The notes below the pieces were generated by a model, which was not told the origin of the DNA, made no database searches, and worked only from the letters and a program-made list of their open reading frames with translations. From contig JARGFV010000012.1 in the NCBI GenBank assembly GCA_029210545.1, positions 1 to 39,450 of the forward strand: DNA of 39,450 nucleotides. The letters run 5' to 3'. This DNA is from a bacterium (GTDB taxonomy: Bacteria > BMS3Abin14). The position numbers and the translations under genes were made by a program. This document shows positions 8,429 through 16,907 of the stretch, piece by piece (the stretch's first letter is position 1; the number at the start of each line of letters is the position of its first letter).

Positions 8429-8513
8429 TGAAGCGTTCGTGTGTGCGTGATTGCGTGACGCGTGTATCCGTAAAAGCATTCGCACGTACGCACCAACGCT
8501 CAACACCCGTACG
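8428..8513 (+). repeat. Gene-junction repeat, copy B
   Basis: This copy shares GTAAAAGCATTCGCACG and CGTGATT blocks with copy C (23686-23770) and TTCGCACGTACGCA with copy A (2893-2973). It begins exactly at the ATG that overlaps the preceding stop. It is translated as the N-terminus of the next protein, including the fragment VSVKAFARTHQR. Confidence 0.85.
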
Positions 8514-9597
8514 TCAAACACCGGAATCGGCACGGAACAGGGTTGCCGGACTTTGCCGCTATATCTGGATCGTATTTAGCCTGGCAGCCGCACTGGCCGT
8601 ATTCCCCGGGATTATCCGTGCAGATTCAGGAGTGCACGGTCGCGTCGCATGGCGGGGAGAACTGGTGGAGGGTGTCGTCATCCAGGCCTTCAAGGACGGG
8701 AGCGGCGACTACATGTCAGATCCGGCAGCCGTTTCCGATCCCACCACCACCGACGGCACGTACCGCCTGGAGCTTCCCCCCGGCCAGTACACGCTGGTGG
8801 CAAGGAGCCCCGGCGTGGAGGGCCGACGGCCCGGTCCCGGCGACTACTTCTGCTACTACAGCGGAAGCCCCGTCACCGTGAATGCGGGCGCCTGGACGCC
8901 TGTCGGTTTCAACCTGGTCAAGGTAAAGCTCGAAGACCGGCAAAAAGGGGATTCGAGCAGGATCGACGGTGTGGTCACCTACCAGGACCAGCCTCTCGAG
9001 AGGCTGTACCTCTACCTTTACGAAAAGGCTGATGACGCTTTTCGCGGACCTGGCCTTGCCACGATCCCGGTGGGCTCGGGAGGCCGGTTCCGCGCTTCGG
9101 TGAGACCCGGAAGCTATTTTCTCATTGCCCGCAAACGGCTGAAGGGAGGCATGTACGGCCCCATGGAGATCGGGGATTATTTCAACTACTACCCCGGAAA
9201 CCCCGTGGTGGTCGGCGAGTCGGAAACAGTTAATCTGAACCTGGAAACGGTGACCCGGATCAGTCAGCTGGAGGAAGGGGAACCGCCGCCCCCATCGGTT
9301 CGCGGACAAATAGTCGATCCTGCGGGGCTGCCGGTCAGTGGAGTGCGGGTCCTCGCCTACCTCCCCGATGAGACAAAGGGAAGGCCCCTGTACTTTTCCG
9401 CACCGAGCGGACCGGACGGCCGGTTCACCCTCATGATTCCGAGGCCGGGAGAGTACACCCTGGTGGCCAGGGAGCGTTTCGGGGGGCCGGCCTTGCCGGA
9501 TGAGTTTTCAGGGGGCCAGGGCGGCGGAACGGTCAAGGTCAGGCCCGGGGAGGAAACGGTGACCTCCATCGTGGTCAGGAAGGAAAAGGCGCAGTGA
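8428..9597 (+). CDS. Exported three-domain CPD-reg protein with repeat-derived N-terminus
   Basis: 389 residues. The signal-peptide hydrophobic core (YIWIVFSLAAALAVF) begins only at about residue 45. No ATG, GTG or TTG lies between the repeat and this core, so translation must start within or before the repeat; ATG 8428 overlaps the preceding stop and AGAGG is just upstream. The repeat has thus been recruited as an Arg-rich n-region. Three CPD-reg domains follow at about 68-165, 179-275 and 291-389, with YFLIARKRLKGG and YTLVARERFGGP cores. Proline and glycine runs link the domains. Its stop overlaps the next GTG start (GTGA). Probably periplasmic or surface exposed. Confidence 0.82.
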   Translation: MKRSCVRDCVTRVSVKAFARTHQRSTPVRQTPESARNRVAGLCRYIWIVFSLAAALAVFPGIIRADSGVHGRVAWRGELVEGVVIQAFKDGSGDYMSDPAAVSDPTTTDGTYRLELPPGQYTLVARSPGVEGRRPGPGDYFCYYSGSPVTVNAGAWTPVGFNLVKVKLEDRQKGDSSRIDGVVTYQDQPLERLYLYLYEKADDAFRGPGLATIPVGSGGRFRASVRPGSYFLIARKRLKGGMYGPMEIGDYFNYYPGNPVVVGESETVNLNLETVTRISQLEEGEPPPPSVRGQIVDPAGLPVSGVRVLAYLPDETKGRPLYFSAPSGPDGRFTLMIPRPGEYTLVARERFGGPALPDEFSGGQGGGTVKVRPGEETVTSIVVRKEKAQ

Positions 9598-11033
9598 AAG
9601 TGACACGGTTTCTCGCCGCGCTGGTCTCGGCAGCCCTGTTGACCGGTCTTGCGGCTGCGCAGCTACATTCCGCCCCAACGGATCCGGATACGGTTTCCGG
9701 GCCAGACACTATCCCGGCCGAGATCACCGGTGAAGTGATCCTGGAAGGGGCGCTCGTCCTCGAAGGGGATGTGATGGTCAAAGGGGGAGCCGTGCTCACG
9801 ATCCTGGCCGGGTCGGTTGTGCGGCCGCGGCCCGGTTCGGGCATGACCGTTCAGGGACAGCTCAGGATCCAGGGGGAAAAGGGCCGTCCCGTGGTGATCG
9901 TCCCGTCGGAAGGGGTTCAGTGGAAAGGGATCACCTTCCTGAGCGGGGCCGAGGGGACCGTCACCTGGGTCGAGATAGGCGGTGCCGGGACCGCCCTGAG
10001 CCTCATCGCCAGCCGGTTGTCCATCGACGATGCGTTCGTCTCGGGTTCGAAAACAGCCATCCACCTGGTTCGTGAGGCTTCGGCACAGATCACGGACTGT
10101 CAGTTGAAGGATAACCAGATCGGCATCGCCGTGGATATGAAATCGGTGGGCCGGGTTTCAGGCTGCCTGTTCGAGGGCAACGAGGTAGGATTGGGGATCG
10201 CTTCGGGCGGAGTGCCGGAGATCTCAGGCAACCGGTTCGTGGGCAACAGCCTCGGTATCCAGGTCCACCAGCGGTATCCGGGGAAGATCGAGGGGAACCT
10301 TTTCAGGGAGAACAAGGCCGGGATCAGGCTCTACCAGAACGGCCCGGACACTATTGTCGAGAAAAACCGGTTCGTGGATAATCAGGATGCCTCTGTCCTC
10401 GCCCTGTCGTACACCTCCCCGACCATCCGCAATAACTTCATGTCCGGGGGGAAATACGGGATCTTCGTCAACCAGTTCTCCTCTCCGCGCATCCTGGACA
10501 ACCGCATCGAGAAGATGGAAGAAGCGGTCCACCTCAACAAGAAGAACGCCTCTGAATTTGTGGGCAACGTAGTAGCCGATTCAAAGGTGGGGCTGTTCTG
10601 TGATTTTTCCTCCTACCCGCGCATCAGGGACAACCTGTTCGCGGGCAACGACCTGCACATCAAATTGGGGAAGTTCCAGTCCTCCAACTGGGAGGGCAGG
10701 GCCGGTTCCAAACGGCTGGTCATGCAGGCGGCTACCCGGGCCGGCAGCCGCAACCCCAGGCTGGCCGAGGGGCCCGAGGAGTTTCCCGAGGCGGTGGATG
10801 CCACCGGAAACTGGTGGGACAAAAAAACCTTGCGGGAGATGAAAAACAAGGGGGAGGCGGTGGAGATATCGACCCTTTACGATGGCCACGATCTGGACAA
10901 GGTGACCTACGAAGGGTTCGGAGATGAGAGCTACACCCTCGACAAGGTCCTGTATTGGCCGGCCCTGGAGAAAGAGCCCGTTACGGCGGGGCTCAAAGGC
11001 TGGAAAGGAAACTCCGGTGAACTGGGGTTCTGA
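9594..11033 (+). CDS. Exported right-handed parallel beta-helix protein (NosD-like repeats)
   Basis: 479 residues starting at GTG 9594, which overlaps the upstream stop. A signal peptide covers about residues 1-23 (cleavage near LAAA). Residues about 30-360 are regular beta-helix coils such as GNRFVGNSLGIQVHQR, GNLFRENKAGIRLYQ and NNFMSGGKYGIFVNQ. The helix is capped by a region containing ATGNWWD, a motif also seen near the C-terminus of the 12096-12950 protein as AGNWWG. Parallel beta-helices of this type occur in carbohydrate-active or surface proteins; no catalytic Asp cluster typical of pectate lyases was identified. It lies between CPD-reg genes, suggesting joint assembly or a shared ligand, which is inference. 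Confidence 0.86.
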   Translation: MKVTRFLAALVSAALLTGLAAAQLHSAPTDPDTVSGPDTIPAEITGEVILEGALVLEGDVMVKGGAVLTILAGSVVRPRPGSGMTVQGQLRIQGEKGRPVVIVPSEGVQWKGITFLSGAEGTVTWVEIGGAGTALSLIASRLSIDDAFVSGSKTAIHLVREASAQITDCQLKDNQIGIAVDMKSVGRVSGCLFEGNEVGLGIASGGVPEISGNRFVGNSLGIQVHQRYPGKIEGNLFRENKAGIRLYQNGPDTIVEKNRFVDNQDASVLALSYTSPTIRNNFMSGGKYGIFVNQFSSPRILDNRIEKMEEAVHLNKKNASEFVGNVVADSKVGLFCDFSSYPRIRDNLFAGNDLHIKLGKFQSSNWEGRAGSKRLVMQAATRAGSRNPRLAEGPEEFPEAVDATGNWWDKKTLREMKNKGEAVEISTLYDGHDLDKVTYEGFGDESYTLDKVLYWPALEKEPVTAGLKGWKGNSGELGF

Positions 11034-11049
11034 TCGAAAAAACGGGATC

Positions 11050-12099
11050 ATGGTCTCCCGGATCTGTACGGAAGCGGTTTTTTTCCTTGTACTTCTTTTT
11101 GTCTCCCGTGTTTTCGCCGGCGGAGTGGATGGCCGGCTGGTGACGGGGACCGGATCGGTGGAAAACGGGGTTGTCCAGGCCTACAGGTCGGTGGATTTTT
11201 CCCAAAAACCGGTGGCCGTTTCCTCTCCCACCGGTCCTGACGGGAAGTACAGCCTCGAGGTCGGTCCGGGGACCTGGTACCTGGCTTCCGAAGCCGGTCA
11301 GCTATGGTCTTATTGCGGCCAGAACCCCGTGACCGTGTCGGAAGATGACCGCCCGTGGATCGGTTTTATCCTGGAACGGTGGCCGGCGCCGGTATACACC
11401 GAAGCGGAAGGAAACTCTTACGACGGGGCTCTTTCAGGGACCGTTCTCATTGATGGCGCTCCCGGCGACAAGGTCAACGTGACCCTCTATTTTGATGATT
11501 CCGACGGTTTCAGGGGGATGGGCTTTCTGCGGGCACCGCCCACCGGCCCCGACGGCCGTTTCAGGCTGGACATGGTGCCTGAAGGACGCTATTACCTCAT
11601 CGCCAGGAAACGGGGATCCGGGCAGGGCGTGGGGCCGATGTTGAAAGGGGACCTCATCGCCTACTATCGGCATAACCCCGTCCAGGTTACCGCCGGGAAG
11701 GTGGTGGAGGTGGCCCTGCCCCTGACACCCAAGCGGCAGGACCGTGACATCAACGCGGCGCCGGGTCTGTCCGGGCAGCCCGGATTCGGCGGTACTGTGA
11801 CCGATGGGAAGGGACGTCCTGTTTCCGGTGTCCACGTCTTCGCCTACCTCGAACCGGAAATGGGACATCACAAGCCTGCGGGCCTCTCTTCACTGACGGA
11901 CATCCAGGGCAGGTACACCATTACCCTGCCCGGACCAGGTAAGTATTACGTCGGCGCCAGGGATGGCTACGGCGACAACCCGGCCCCCGGTGAGCTTTTC
12001 GGGCATTATCAGGGGACCCCCGATCACAGCCTTCTCCTCAAGGCAGGGCAGACCCTGGAAAGTGTGGATATCGTGGTTGAAGGGGTCCTGGTGCCGTGA
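11050..12099 (+). CDS. Exported three-domain CPD-reg protein
   Basis: About 349 residues from ATG 11050. The frame is open further upstream but there overlaps the beta-helix gene. The signal peptide (core AVFFLVLLFVS, cleavage near VFA) directly follows the chosen start. The Shine-Dalgarno is weak (CGGGA). Three CPD-reg domains lie at about 26-118, 128-230 and 246-349, with YYLIARKRGSGQ and YYVGARDGYGDNP cores. The C-terminus is EGVLVP instead of the VREVW ending of three paralogues. Its stop overlaps the next GTG start. Confidence 0.83.
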   Translation: MVSRICTEAVFFLVLLFVSRVFAGGVDGRLVTGTGSVENGVVQAYRSVDFSQKPVAVSSPTGPDGKYSLEVGPGTWYLASEAGQLWSYCGQNPVTVSEDDRPWIGFILERWPAPVYTEAEGNSYDGALSGTVLIDGAPGDKVNVTLYFDDSDGFRGMGFLRAPPTGPDGRFRLDMVPEGRYYLIARKRGSGQGVGPMLKGDLIAYYRHNPVQVTAGKVVEVALPLTPKRQDRDINAAPGLSGQPGFGGTVTDGKGRPVSGVHVFAYLEPEMGHHKPAGLSSLTDIQGRYTITLPGPGKYYVGARDGYGDNPAPGELFGHYQGTPDHSLLLKAGQTLESVDIVVEGVLVP

Positions 12100-12950
12100 G
12101 GTTCATAAGCGTTCAAACTGTTCTGGTCCTGGCGGCGGGATTCTGGATGCCGGTCGTTGCGGCGGCGGATATCACTCCGGTCGTCCAGGTGGTTTCCGGG
12201 GAAACAACCTGGGAAGGCGACGTGCTGATAGACGGGGTCGTCATCGTCACCCAAACGGGTATCCTGACCGTCAGGGCCGGGACCACCGTACGGTTCGTTC
12301 CCAGGGATGACGACTCGGACGGTATCGGGGACAGCGAACTCAGGGTGGAAGGGGAACTGAAGGTCCAGGGCACACCCGATGACCCGGTCCTGTTCACCTC
12401 GGCTGCCGCGGCCCCCGAACCGGCCGACTGGAAATATGTCATGGTCAACCACGCTCACGGGGTCTCGATGGCAAACAGTGTGATCGAGTACGCTTACAGC
12501 GGAGTCCAGGTCCACTACACGCGCGGTGTTTTTACCGGCCTGACGGCCAGGCACAACGTGGACGGGTTCCGGTTCTCCACGGCACAGGTGTCCCTGACAG
12601 GCAGCCTGCTCATCGAAAATGAGAACGGCATCCGGTTCGAAGAGCGCGGGGCCGGCGCCGACATCCGGAAAAACCGGATTGTCCGTAACCGTGTGGGCGT
12701 GTTCGCCGTCGTGAAATGCCGCGGCCTGACGGTCTTTGCCGAAAACGCCGTCGAGGAGAACAGCGACTACAACGTCAAGCTGGGTATCGACCAGTCCGAG
12801 GACCTCCCGATGGCCGGCAACTGGTGGGGAAAAGCGGAAGCCGCTGCCATAGAGTCTGGATTCTTCGATGGAAGAGTGGAGGAAGGGTTGGGCAAGGTGC
12901 TGTTTGAGCCTTTTCTAACGGATAGACCGGCATTGGCTCGAACTCGATGA
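12096..12950 (+). CDS. Exported right-handed beta-helix protein, short paralogue
   Basis: 284 residues from GTG 12096, overlapping the upstream stop (GTGA). A signal peptide covers about residues 1-24 (VAAA). The rest is a NosD-like beta-helix. It is clearly paralogous to the N-terminal half of the 2893-4860 protein: both contain a Ca-binding-like loop of the form D-x-DSDGIGDS followed by LRVEGEL, the segment SAAAAPEPADW, and a late NVD-GFRF motif. It lacks the PQQ propeller present in that paralogue. AGNWWG lies near its C-terminus. It closes the CPD-reg/beta-helix array. The next 248 bases contain only low-complexity repeat DNA. Confidence 0.84.
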   Translation: MRFISVQTVLVLAAGFWMPVVAAADITPVVQVVSGETTWEGDVLIDGVVIVTQTGILTVRAGTTVRFVPRDDDSDGIGDSELRVEGELKVQGTPDDPVLFTSAAAAPEPADWKYVMVNHAHGVSMANSVIEYAYSGVQVHYTRGVFTGLTARHNVDGFRFSTAQVSLTGSLLIENENGIRFEERGAGADIRKNRIVRNRVGVFAVVKCRGLTVFAENAVEENSDYNVKLGIDQSEDLPMAGNWWGKAEAAAIESGFFDGRVEEGLGKVLFEPFLTDRPALARTR

Positions 12951-13198
12951 CACGGGGACGCGGGGACGCGAGGGAAGAGCGGTATGGGAGTAAGGGGGTA
13001 TGGGGGGAAGAGCAGACGCGGGGACGCGGAGAGGGGGAGACGCGGCGACTGAGCGGCTGTGTTTGTCACTGCGAACCGATTCTGAGTGAAGCAGTCTCAG
13101 AAAAGGCTTGCCAGAGCGTTCACCAGACACGGAGCTCACGGAGAAGAACCGGAAAATGGGAAAAGAGAAGTGGGGAGAAAACCAAAGAGGCGAATGAC
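12951..13198. repeat. Low-complexity intergenic repeat tract
   Basis: The tract has several ACGCGGGGACGCGG-type words, then TTTGTCACTGCGAACCGATT and GAAGCAGTCTCAG (about 13063-13100). The latter is a degenerate form of a widespread dispersed bacterial repeat that translates like CHCERSEAI. The reading frame is open through the tract but shows no protein-like composition. AAAGAGG at its end is the Shine-Dalgarno of the next gene. Confidence 0.65.
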
Positions 13199-13831
13199 AT
13201 GGTGATGCAAAGGTTAATAAATCAACTTCTGGTAATGGTCATTATAGTTATTACCTTTACTATTACCATCCCTCACGTTTCCCACGCTTGCGTGGGAAGA
13301 AAACTGGTGCTCGGTTCCCTGGAGGATGACCGGCAGGGCATGGTTGTCCGGATCCTCTCCATCCTGATCCACGAGCGCACCGGCACCACGGTGGAGGTCA
13401 AGTTCTTCACTGATCGTGAAAAGCTCCTGGCCCAGGTCGCCAAGGGGAAGGTGGACCTTTACATCGACCACGTGGACGCTGCCCTTTCGCGCTACGGGGA
13501 GGAATGGGGGACCTTGTCCCCGGAAGATCGGTTCCGGCGCATTAAAAAGCGGTTCGAGGAGGAACTCAACCTCATCTGGCTAAAGCCCATGGGGTATTCG
13601 GGACGGGAGACAGGTGATGCCTCTCCGGGAACGGCTTCCCAAGGAGCAGCTTCGGTGGTCGTCCACAAGGAAACTCTCAAGAAGTTTCCGGCCCTGCCCC
13701 GGCTCCTCGAGAAGATAGGCACCAAGGTTGTCCTGGACGACGGGCGTCTCGACAGCCTTGTTTTAAAGGGGAAGGCCACGAAACCGGCCAGCGTCGCCAG
13801 GGAGTACCTCAAGGAGGTCAAGCTCATATGA
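13199..13831 (+). CDS. Small exported substrate-binding-like protein (half-length OpuAC-type)
   Basis: About 210 residues from ATG 13199, with AAAGAGG eight bases upstream. The signal peptide (LLVMVIIVITFTITI) ends near SHA-C; the codons there contain the palindrome CCCACGCTTGCGTGGG. The mature part resembles the first lobe of glycine-betaine/osmoprotectant binding proteins (KLVLGSL, then TGTTVEVKFF, then GKVDLYIDHVDAAL, then LIWLKPMGYSG). It ends with ASVAREYLKEVKLI, like the C-terminus of that family. The usual length is about 270-300, so the middle is missing or compact. No permease or ATPase gene is near. It may serve as a sensor or carrier for the adjacent Fe-S proteins. Moderate confidence in the family. 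Confidence 0.6.
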   Translation: MVMQRLINQLLVMVIIVITFTITIPHVSHACVGRKLVLGSLEDDRQGMVVRILSILIHERTGTTVEVKFFTDREKLLAQVAKGKVDLYIDHVDAALSRYGEEWGTLSPEDRFRRIKKRFEEELNLIWLKPMGYSGRETGDASPGTASQGAASVVVHKETLKKFPALPRLLEKIGTKVVLDDGRLDSLVLKGKATKPASVAREYLKEVKLI

Positions 13832-14754
13832 GTTTTTCCCAAGGCGGCGTGACCCGGCGTCAGTTCCTCAAGGGGGCTGTGGCCCTGTTGGCCATGCCTG
13901 GCGCGGTCATCGGTCCCGGAGGGAGCGCGGCCGCGGCGCCCGGCGGGATCTCCACCCTCTCGGTGGCCGAGGGCCCGGACCCTTACGCCATCACCGTGGA
14001 AGCTGTCGAAAAGCTGGGAGGAATGGCCGCTTTTGTCAACAAGGGGGATCGCGTTCTGGTCAAACCCAATATCGGGTGGGACCGGCGGGTGGAGCAGGCC
14101 GCCAACACCCATCCAGAGGTCGTTCGGGCCCTGGCCGAGATGTGTCTTGCGGCCGGTGCGCAGAAGGTCGTCATCCTCGACCGGAGCTGCAACGACGCCC
14201 GGCGCTGTTACCGGACCAGCGGCATGCAGGAGATGGCCGAAAAGCTTCCCGGCGGCAAGGTGAGCCTGGATCACGTATTGAACAACCGGTTCGTCAACAC
14301 CGCTATCCCCATGGGCGTTTCGGTGAAGAGCTGGCCACTTTACGAGGAGGCGCTCAAGGCCGACGCCATCATCAATGTCCCGGTGGCCAAACATCACAGC
14401 ATCAGCCGTCTGACTCTGGGGATGAAGAACCTCATGGGCCTCATGGGGGGCAACCGGGGCACCTTTCACTCGGGGATCGGGCAGAAACTGGCCGACCTGA
14501 CCTCTGTGCTCATGCCGGAACTGACGGTTTTAGACGCCACCAGGATCCTTGTGCGCAACGGCCCTACCGGGGGGCGCATGGAGGACGTCAGGGTCCTGGA
14601 CCGGGTTGCGGCCAGCGCCGATCCCGTGGCCATCGACGCTTACGGGGCGACCCTTTTCGATGTCAGGGCTGAGGATCTGTCCTTCGTGACCGCCGCCTAC
14701 AGGATGGGGCTCGGTGAGATGGACCTGGGAAAAGTTCGCATTCTGAGGTCCTGA
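13828..14754 (+). CDS. Tat-exported DUF362 family protein
   Basis: 308 residues. The N-terminus carries a twin-arginine signal (TRRQFLKGA, then a hydrophobic stretch ending SAAAA), so it is folded before export, which usually implies a cofactor. The body matches DUF362 (GDRVLVKPNIGWD; ADAIINVPVAKHHS; LGMKNLMGLMGG; ASADPVAIDAYGA). The C-terminal 4Fe-4S module found in some DUF362 proteins is absent. The start overlaps the preceding stop, with AAGGAGG about 10 bases upstream. DUF362 genes are often found near NapH-like Fe-S proteins, as here. The reaction is unknown. Confidence 0.88.
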   Translation: MSFSQGGVTRRQFLKGAVALLAMPGAVIGPGGSAAAAPGGISTLSVAEGPDPYAITVEAVEKLGGMAAFVNKGDRVLVKPNIGWDRRVEQAANTHPEVVRALAEMCLAAGAQKVVILDRSCNDARRCYRTSGMQEMAEKLPGGKVSLDHVLNNRFVNTAIPMGVSVKSWPLYEEALKADAIINVPVAKHHSISRLTLGMKNLMGLMGGNRGTFHSGIGQKLADLTSVLMPELTVLDATRILVRNGPTGGRMEDVRVLDRVAASADPVAIDAYGATLFDVRAEDLSFVTAAYRMGLGEMDLGKVRILRS

Positions 14755-15145
14755 CGCGGAGACACGGAGAAAAACAGTATCGGCGCATCGGGGTGTCGGA
14801 GTATCGGGGAAAAGGCGCGATCGTCATTCCGGAAATCACACGTTCCGCGTGATTATCCGGAATCCATATTTCGCTGGACGGCACGAAGATGAAGGGCAAC
14901 GCGTCGAAGCGCAAAGCGATGAGCTATGGCTGCATGGAGAAGAGGGCTGCTGACCTTAAATGGAAACCACGAATAGCTTGAAAAAAGGATAATGGGTAAA
15001 TCACCACAGTGATTTACCCATTGGATAGAAATAGTTAACAGTAAAAACGTTAAAAAGATCTTCCGCAAAATTCACTAGCAGCGTGTCACGGTTTCCCGAC
15101 ACGCTGCTAGTGAGTCACAGTCCAAAAGTGACGAACTGGTGGTGA
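14755..15145. other. Non-coding, hairpin-rich intergenic region
   Basis: No convincing gene. Three inverted repeats are present. One spans 14826-14863 with an ATTCCGG / CCGGAAT base. A perfect 13-bp stem lies at 14991-15003 / 15010-15022. A perfect 15-bp stem lies at 15073-15087 / 15098-15112. The first ~25 bases are low-complexity repeat DNA. The 13-bp stem is preceded by AAAAAA on the + strand, which would be a T run on the minus strand, so it could stop antisense transcription. No clear promoter could be assigned. Confidence 0.7.
15073..15112. repeat. Perfect 15-bp inverted repeat
   Basis: CACTAGCAGCGTGTC (15073-15087) is the exact reverse complement of 15098-15112, with a 10-base loop. 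Its right half, GTTTCCCGACACGCTGCT, recurs with one change at 21817-21834. It is therefore a dispersed element rather than a terminator, and no T run follows. Confidence 0.85.
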
Positions 15146-16726
15146 ATGATTTTGAAATTAATGTCCAGAAGTAGCGGTCACACTGCTGCAATGCGCAAGA
15201 TACGCATGATTTCCCAGTGGATCTTCGGGATCCTGTTCGTGGTCCTGTTTTTCAATACCCGGTACACGGGTGACGACGTCATCTCCTGGCCGGTGAACGC
15301 GTTCTTTACCATCGATCCGCTGGCCGGGATCACCGCCATGGCCGCAGGCCGGCGGCTCCTGGGTTTTTTCTGGCCTGTGCTGATCCTGGTCCCTCTCACA
15401 CTCCTGGTCGGGCGGGCGTTCTGCGGCTGGATCTGTCCCATGGGCGGGTTGCTGGACATGTTCGGCCGGGTAAGCCAGGTCAGGTCGCCCGGACCGGTGG
15501 GCAGGTTTTACCCGGTCAAGGACATCCTCCTTGTCATCCTGCTCCTGTCCTCTGTGTTCGCCGTGAACCTTTCCGGCCTGTTCGATCCCCTGTCCATCCT
15601 CATCCGGAGCCTCGCCATGGGCGTGGTCCACCCCCTGGAAAGGTCCATCCATGGCGTTTTCGATCTGGCGTGGAAGGCCGGACCCCCTGTAAGCACCCTC
15701 ACTGAACCGGTGTACCGGTTTTTAACGCAGCATCTCCTGTCTTTCCAGCTGCCCGTTTTCCGTTACACGATCCTGTTCCTGCTGATCCTTGTTCTCATCG
15801 TCCTTCTTGAACTCAGGGAACGCCGTTTCTGGTGCCGCAACCTGTGTCCACTGGGTGCCTTTTTCGGATGGTGCTCCACGGCAGGCCCCCTGGGACTTTC
15901 CATCGAAAAACCGGCCTGTACCGCCTGCGGCCAGTGCACGCCAACCTGCCGAATGGGAGCGATCACAGGTGAGGGGAAGCGGGAGATCCGGAAACGGGAC
16001 TGTATCCTGTGCTACGACTGCATCGGTTTCTGCGAGGACGGACTCATCGCTCACAGGCCGGCACCTGCTGTCAGCCAGGGCCAGGTGACCCCTCTTCTAC
16101 CCATGACAAGGAGAGGCTTTCTGGGAGCAGCCGGGGCGGGGGTTCTGCTGCCCCTCACCATGGGCAGGGCAGCCAACCCCGACGGCCTTCCGGCGGACCT
16201 CATCCGTCCGCCCGGCGCGGCCCCCGAGAACCGTTTCCTGGGACTTTGCCTCCGCTGCGGGGAATGCATGAGGGTGTGCCTGACAAACGGTCTGCAGCCC
16301 ACCCTTTTCGAGGCGGGGGCGGAAGCCATGTGGACGCCGCGGCTGGTTTCACGTCTCGGCTACTGCGAATATTCGTGCACCCTGTGCGGACAGGTCTGCC
16401 CCACCGGAGCCATCGCTCACCTGGACACCGTGAGAAAGCGAACGGTCTGTATCGGGACGGCGATCATCGACCGGGACCGCTGTATTCCCTTTGTCAAACC
16501 GGAGCAGTGCATGGTTTGCGAGGAACACTGCCCGACGCCGGAAAAGGCCATCGTTTTTGACGACGTCCCGGTCGAAGGGGCTGACGGGCCTGTCATCGTG
16601 AAAAGACCCCGTGTCATCGAGGACCTCTGCATCGGCTGCGGGATATGCGAGAACAAGTGCCCCCTGGACAGCCGGTCGGCCATCGTAATGGTGAGGGATG
16701 GGGAGGATCGAGCTGTGGATTCCTGA
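15146..16726 (+). CDS. NapH-like membrane protein fused to a NapG-like polyferredoxin
   Basis: 526 residues. The N-terminal ~235 residues are a NapH/MauN-type membrane domain with CGWICPMGG and CRNLCPLGA motifs. Two 4Fe-4S motifs follow (CTACGQCTPTC, CILCYDCIGFC). A twin-arginine-like segment, TRRGFLGAAGAG, begins near residue 321 in the middle of the protein. Then come further cluster motifs (CLRCGECMRVC, CTLCGQVCP, CMVCEEHCP, CIGCGICENKCP). This looks like NapH and NapG joined end to end. The likely role is electron transfer from the quinone pool to a periplasmic partner, perhaps DUF362. The start is uncertain: ATG 15146, 15161 and 15191 all lack a good Shine-Dalgarno. Confidence 0.85.
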   Translation: MILKLMSRSSGHTAAMRKIRMISQWIFGILFVVLFFNTRYTGDDVISWPVNAFFTIDPLAGITAMAAGRRLLGFFWPVLILVPLTLLVGRAFCGWICPMGGLLDMFGRVSQVRSPGPVGRFYPVKDILLVILLLSSVFAVNLSGLFDPLSILIRSLAMGVVHPLERSIHGVFDLAWKAGPPVSTLTEPVYRFLTQHLLSFQLPVFRYTILFLLILVLIVLLELRERRFWCRNLCPLGAFFGWCSTAGPLGLSIEKPACTACGQCTPTCRMGAITGEGKREIRKRDCILCYDCIGFCEDGLIAHRPAPAVSQGQVTPLLPMTRRGFLGAAGAGVLLPLTMGRAANPDGLPADLIRPPGAAPENRFLGLCLRCGECMRVCLTNGLQPTLFEAGAEAMWTPRLVSRLGYCEYSCTLCGQVCPTGAIAHLDTVRKRTVCIGTAIIDRDRCIPFVKPEQCMVCEEHCPTPEKAIVFDDVPVEGADGPVIVKRPRVIEDLCIGCGICENKCPLDSRSAIVMVRDGEDRAVDS

Positions 16727-16744
16727 GAAGGAATCCACAGCTCG
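16709..16744 (+). repeat. 15-bp perfect hairpin with the stop codon in its loop
   Basis: CGAGCTGTGGATTCC (16709-16723) pairs exactly with 16730-16744. The loop, TGAGAA, contains the TGA stop of the polyferredoxin gene. No T run follows. It may stabilise the mRNA end or be a weak terminator. Confidence 0.8.
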
Positions 16745-16791
16745 AAGTATACAGTCTTCAGTGAACTACTCACTGTAACCCAGACAGAAAT

Positions 16792-16819
16792 TTAACAGTA
16801 TTACGGTTGGACCTATATT
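16792..16819 (+). promoter_or_regulatory. Possible sigma-70-type promoter
   Basis: TTAACA (16792-16797) and TATATT (16814-16819) are separated by 16 bases in locally AT-rich DNA, upstream of resB and after the preceding gene's hairpin. The match is by eye only. Confidence 0.35.
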
Positions 16820-16907
16820 TTTTTGGGCTTTGATGACAGAATATTGTCAGCCTGCCGGTGGTGACGGAAAGTTAACAAAAGACAGTGAACCGTGAAGGAT
16901 GAACAGT

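Noticed and set aside
12947-13198. N-terminal extension of the small binding-protein-like gene back to 12947
   Set aside because: The extension is low-complexity repeat DNA, and a Shine-Dalgarno sequence plus signal peptide place the start at 13199.
13492-14469. Long minus-strand open frame across the DUF362 gene
   Set aside because: High-GC shadow of a clearly recognised + strand gene.
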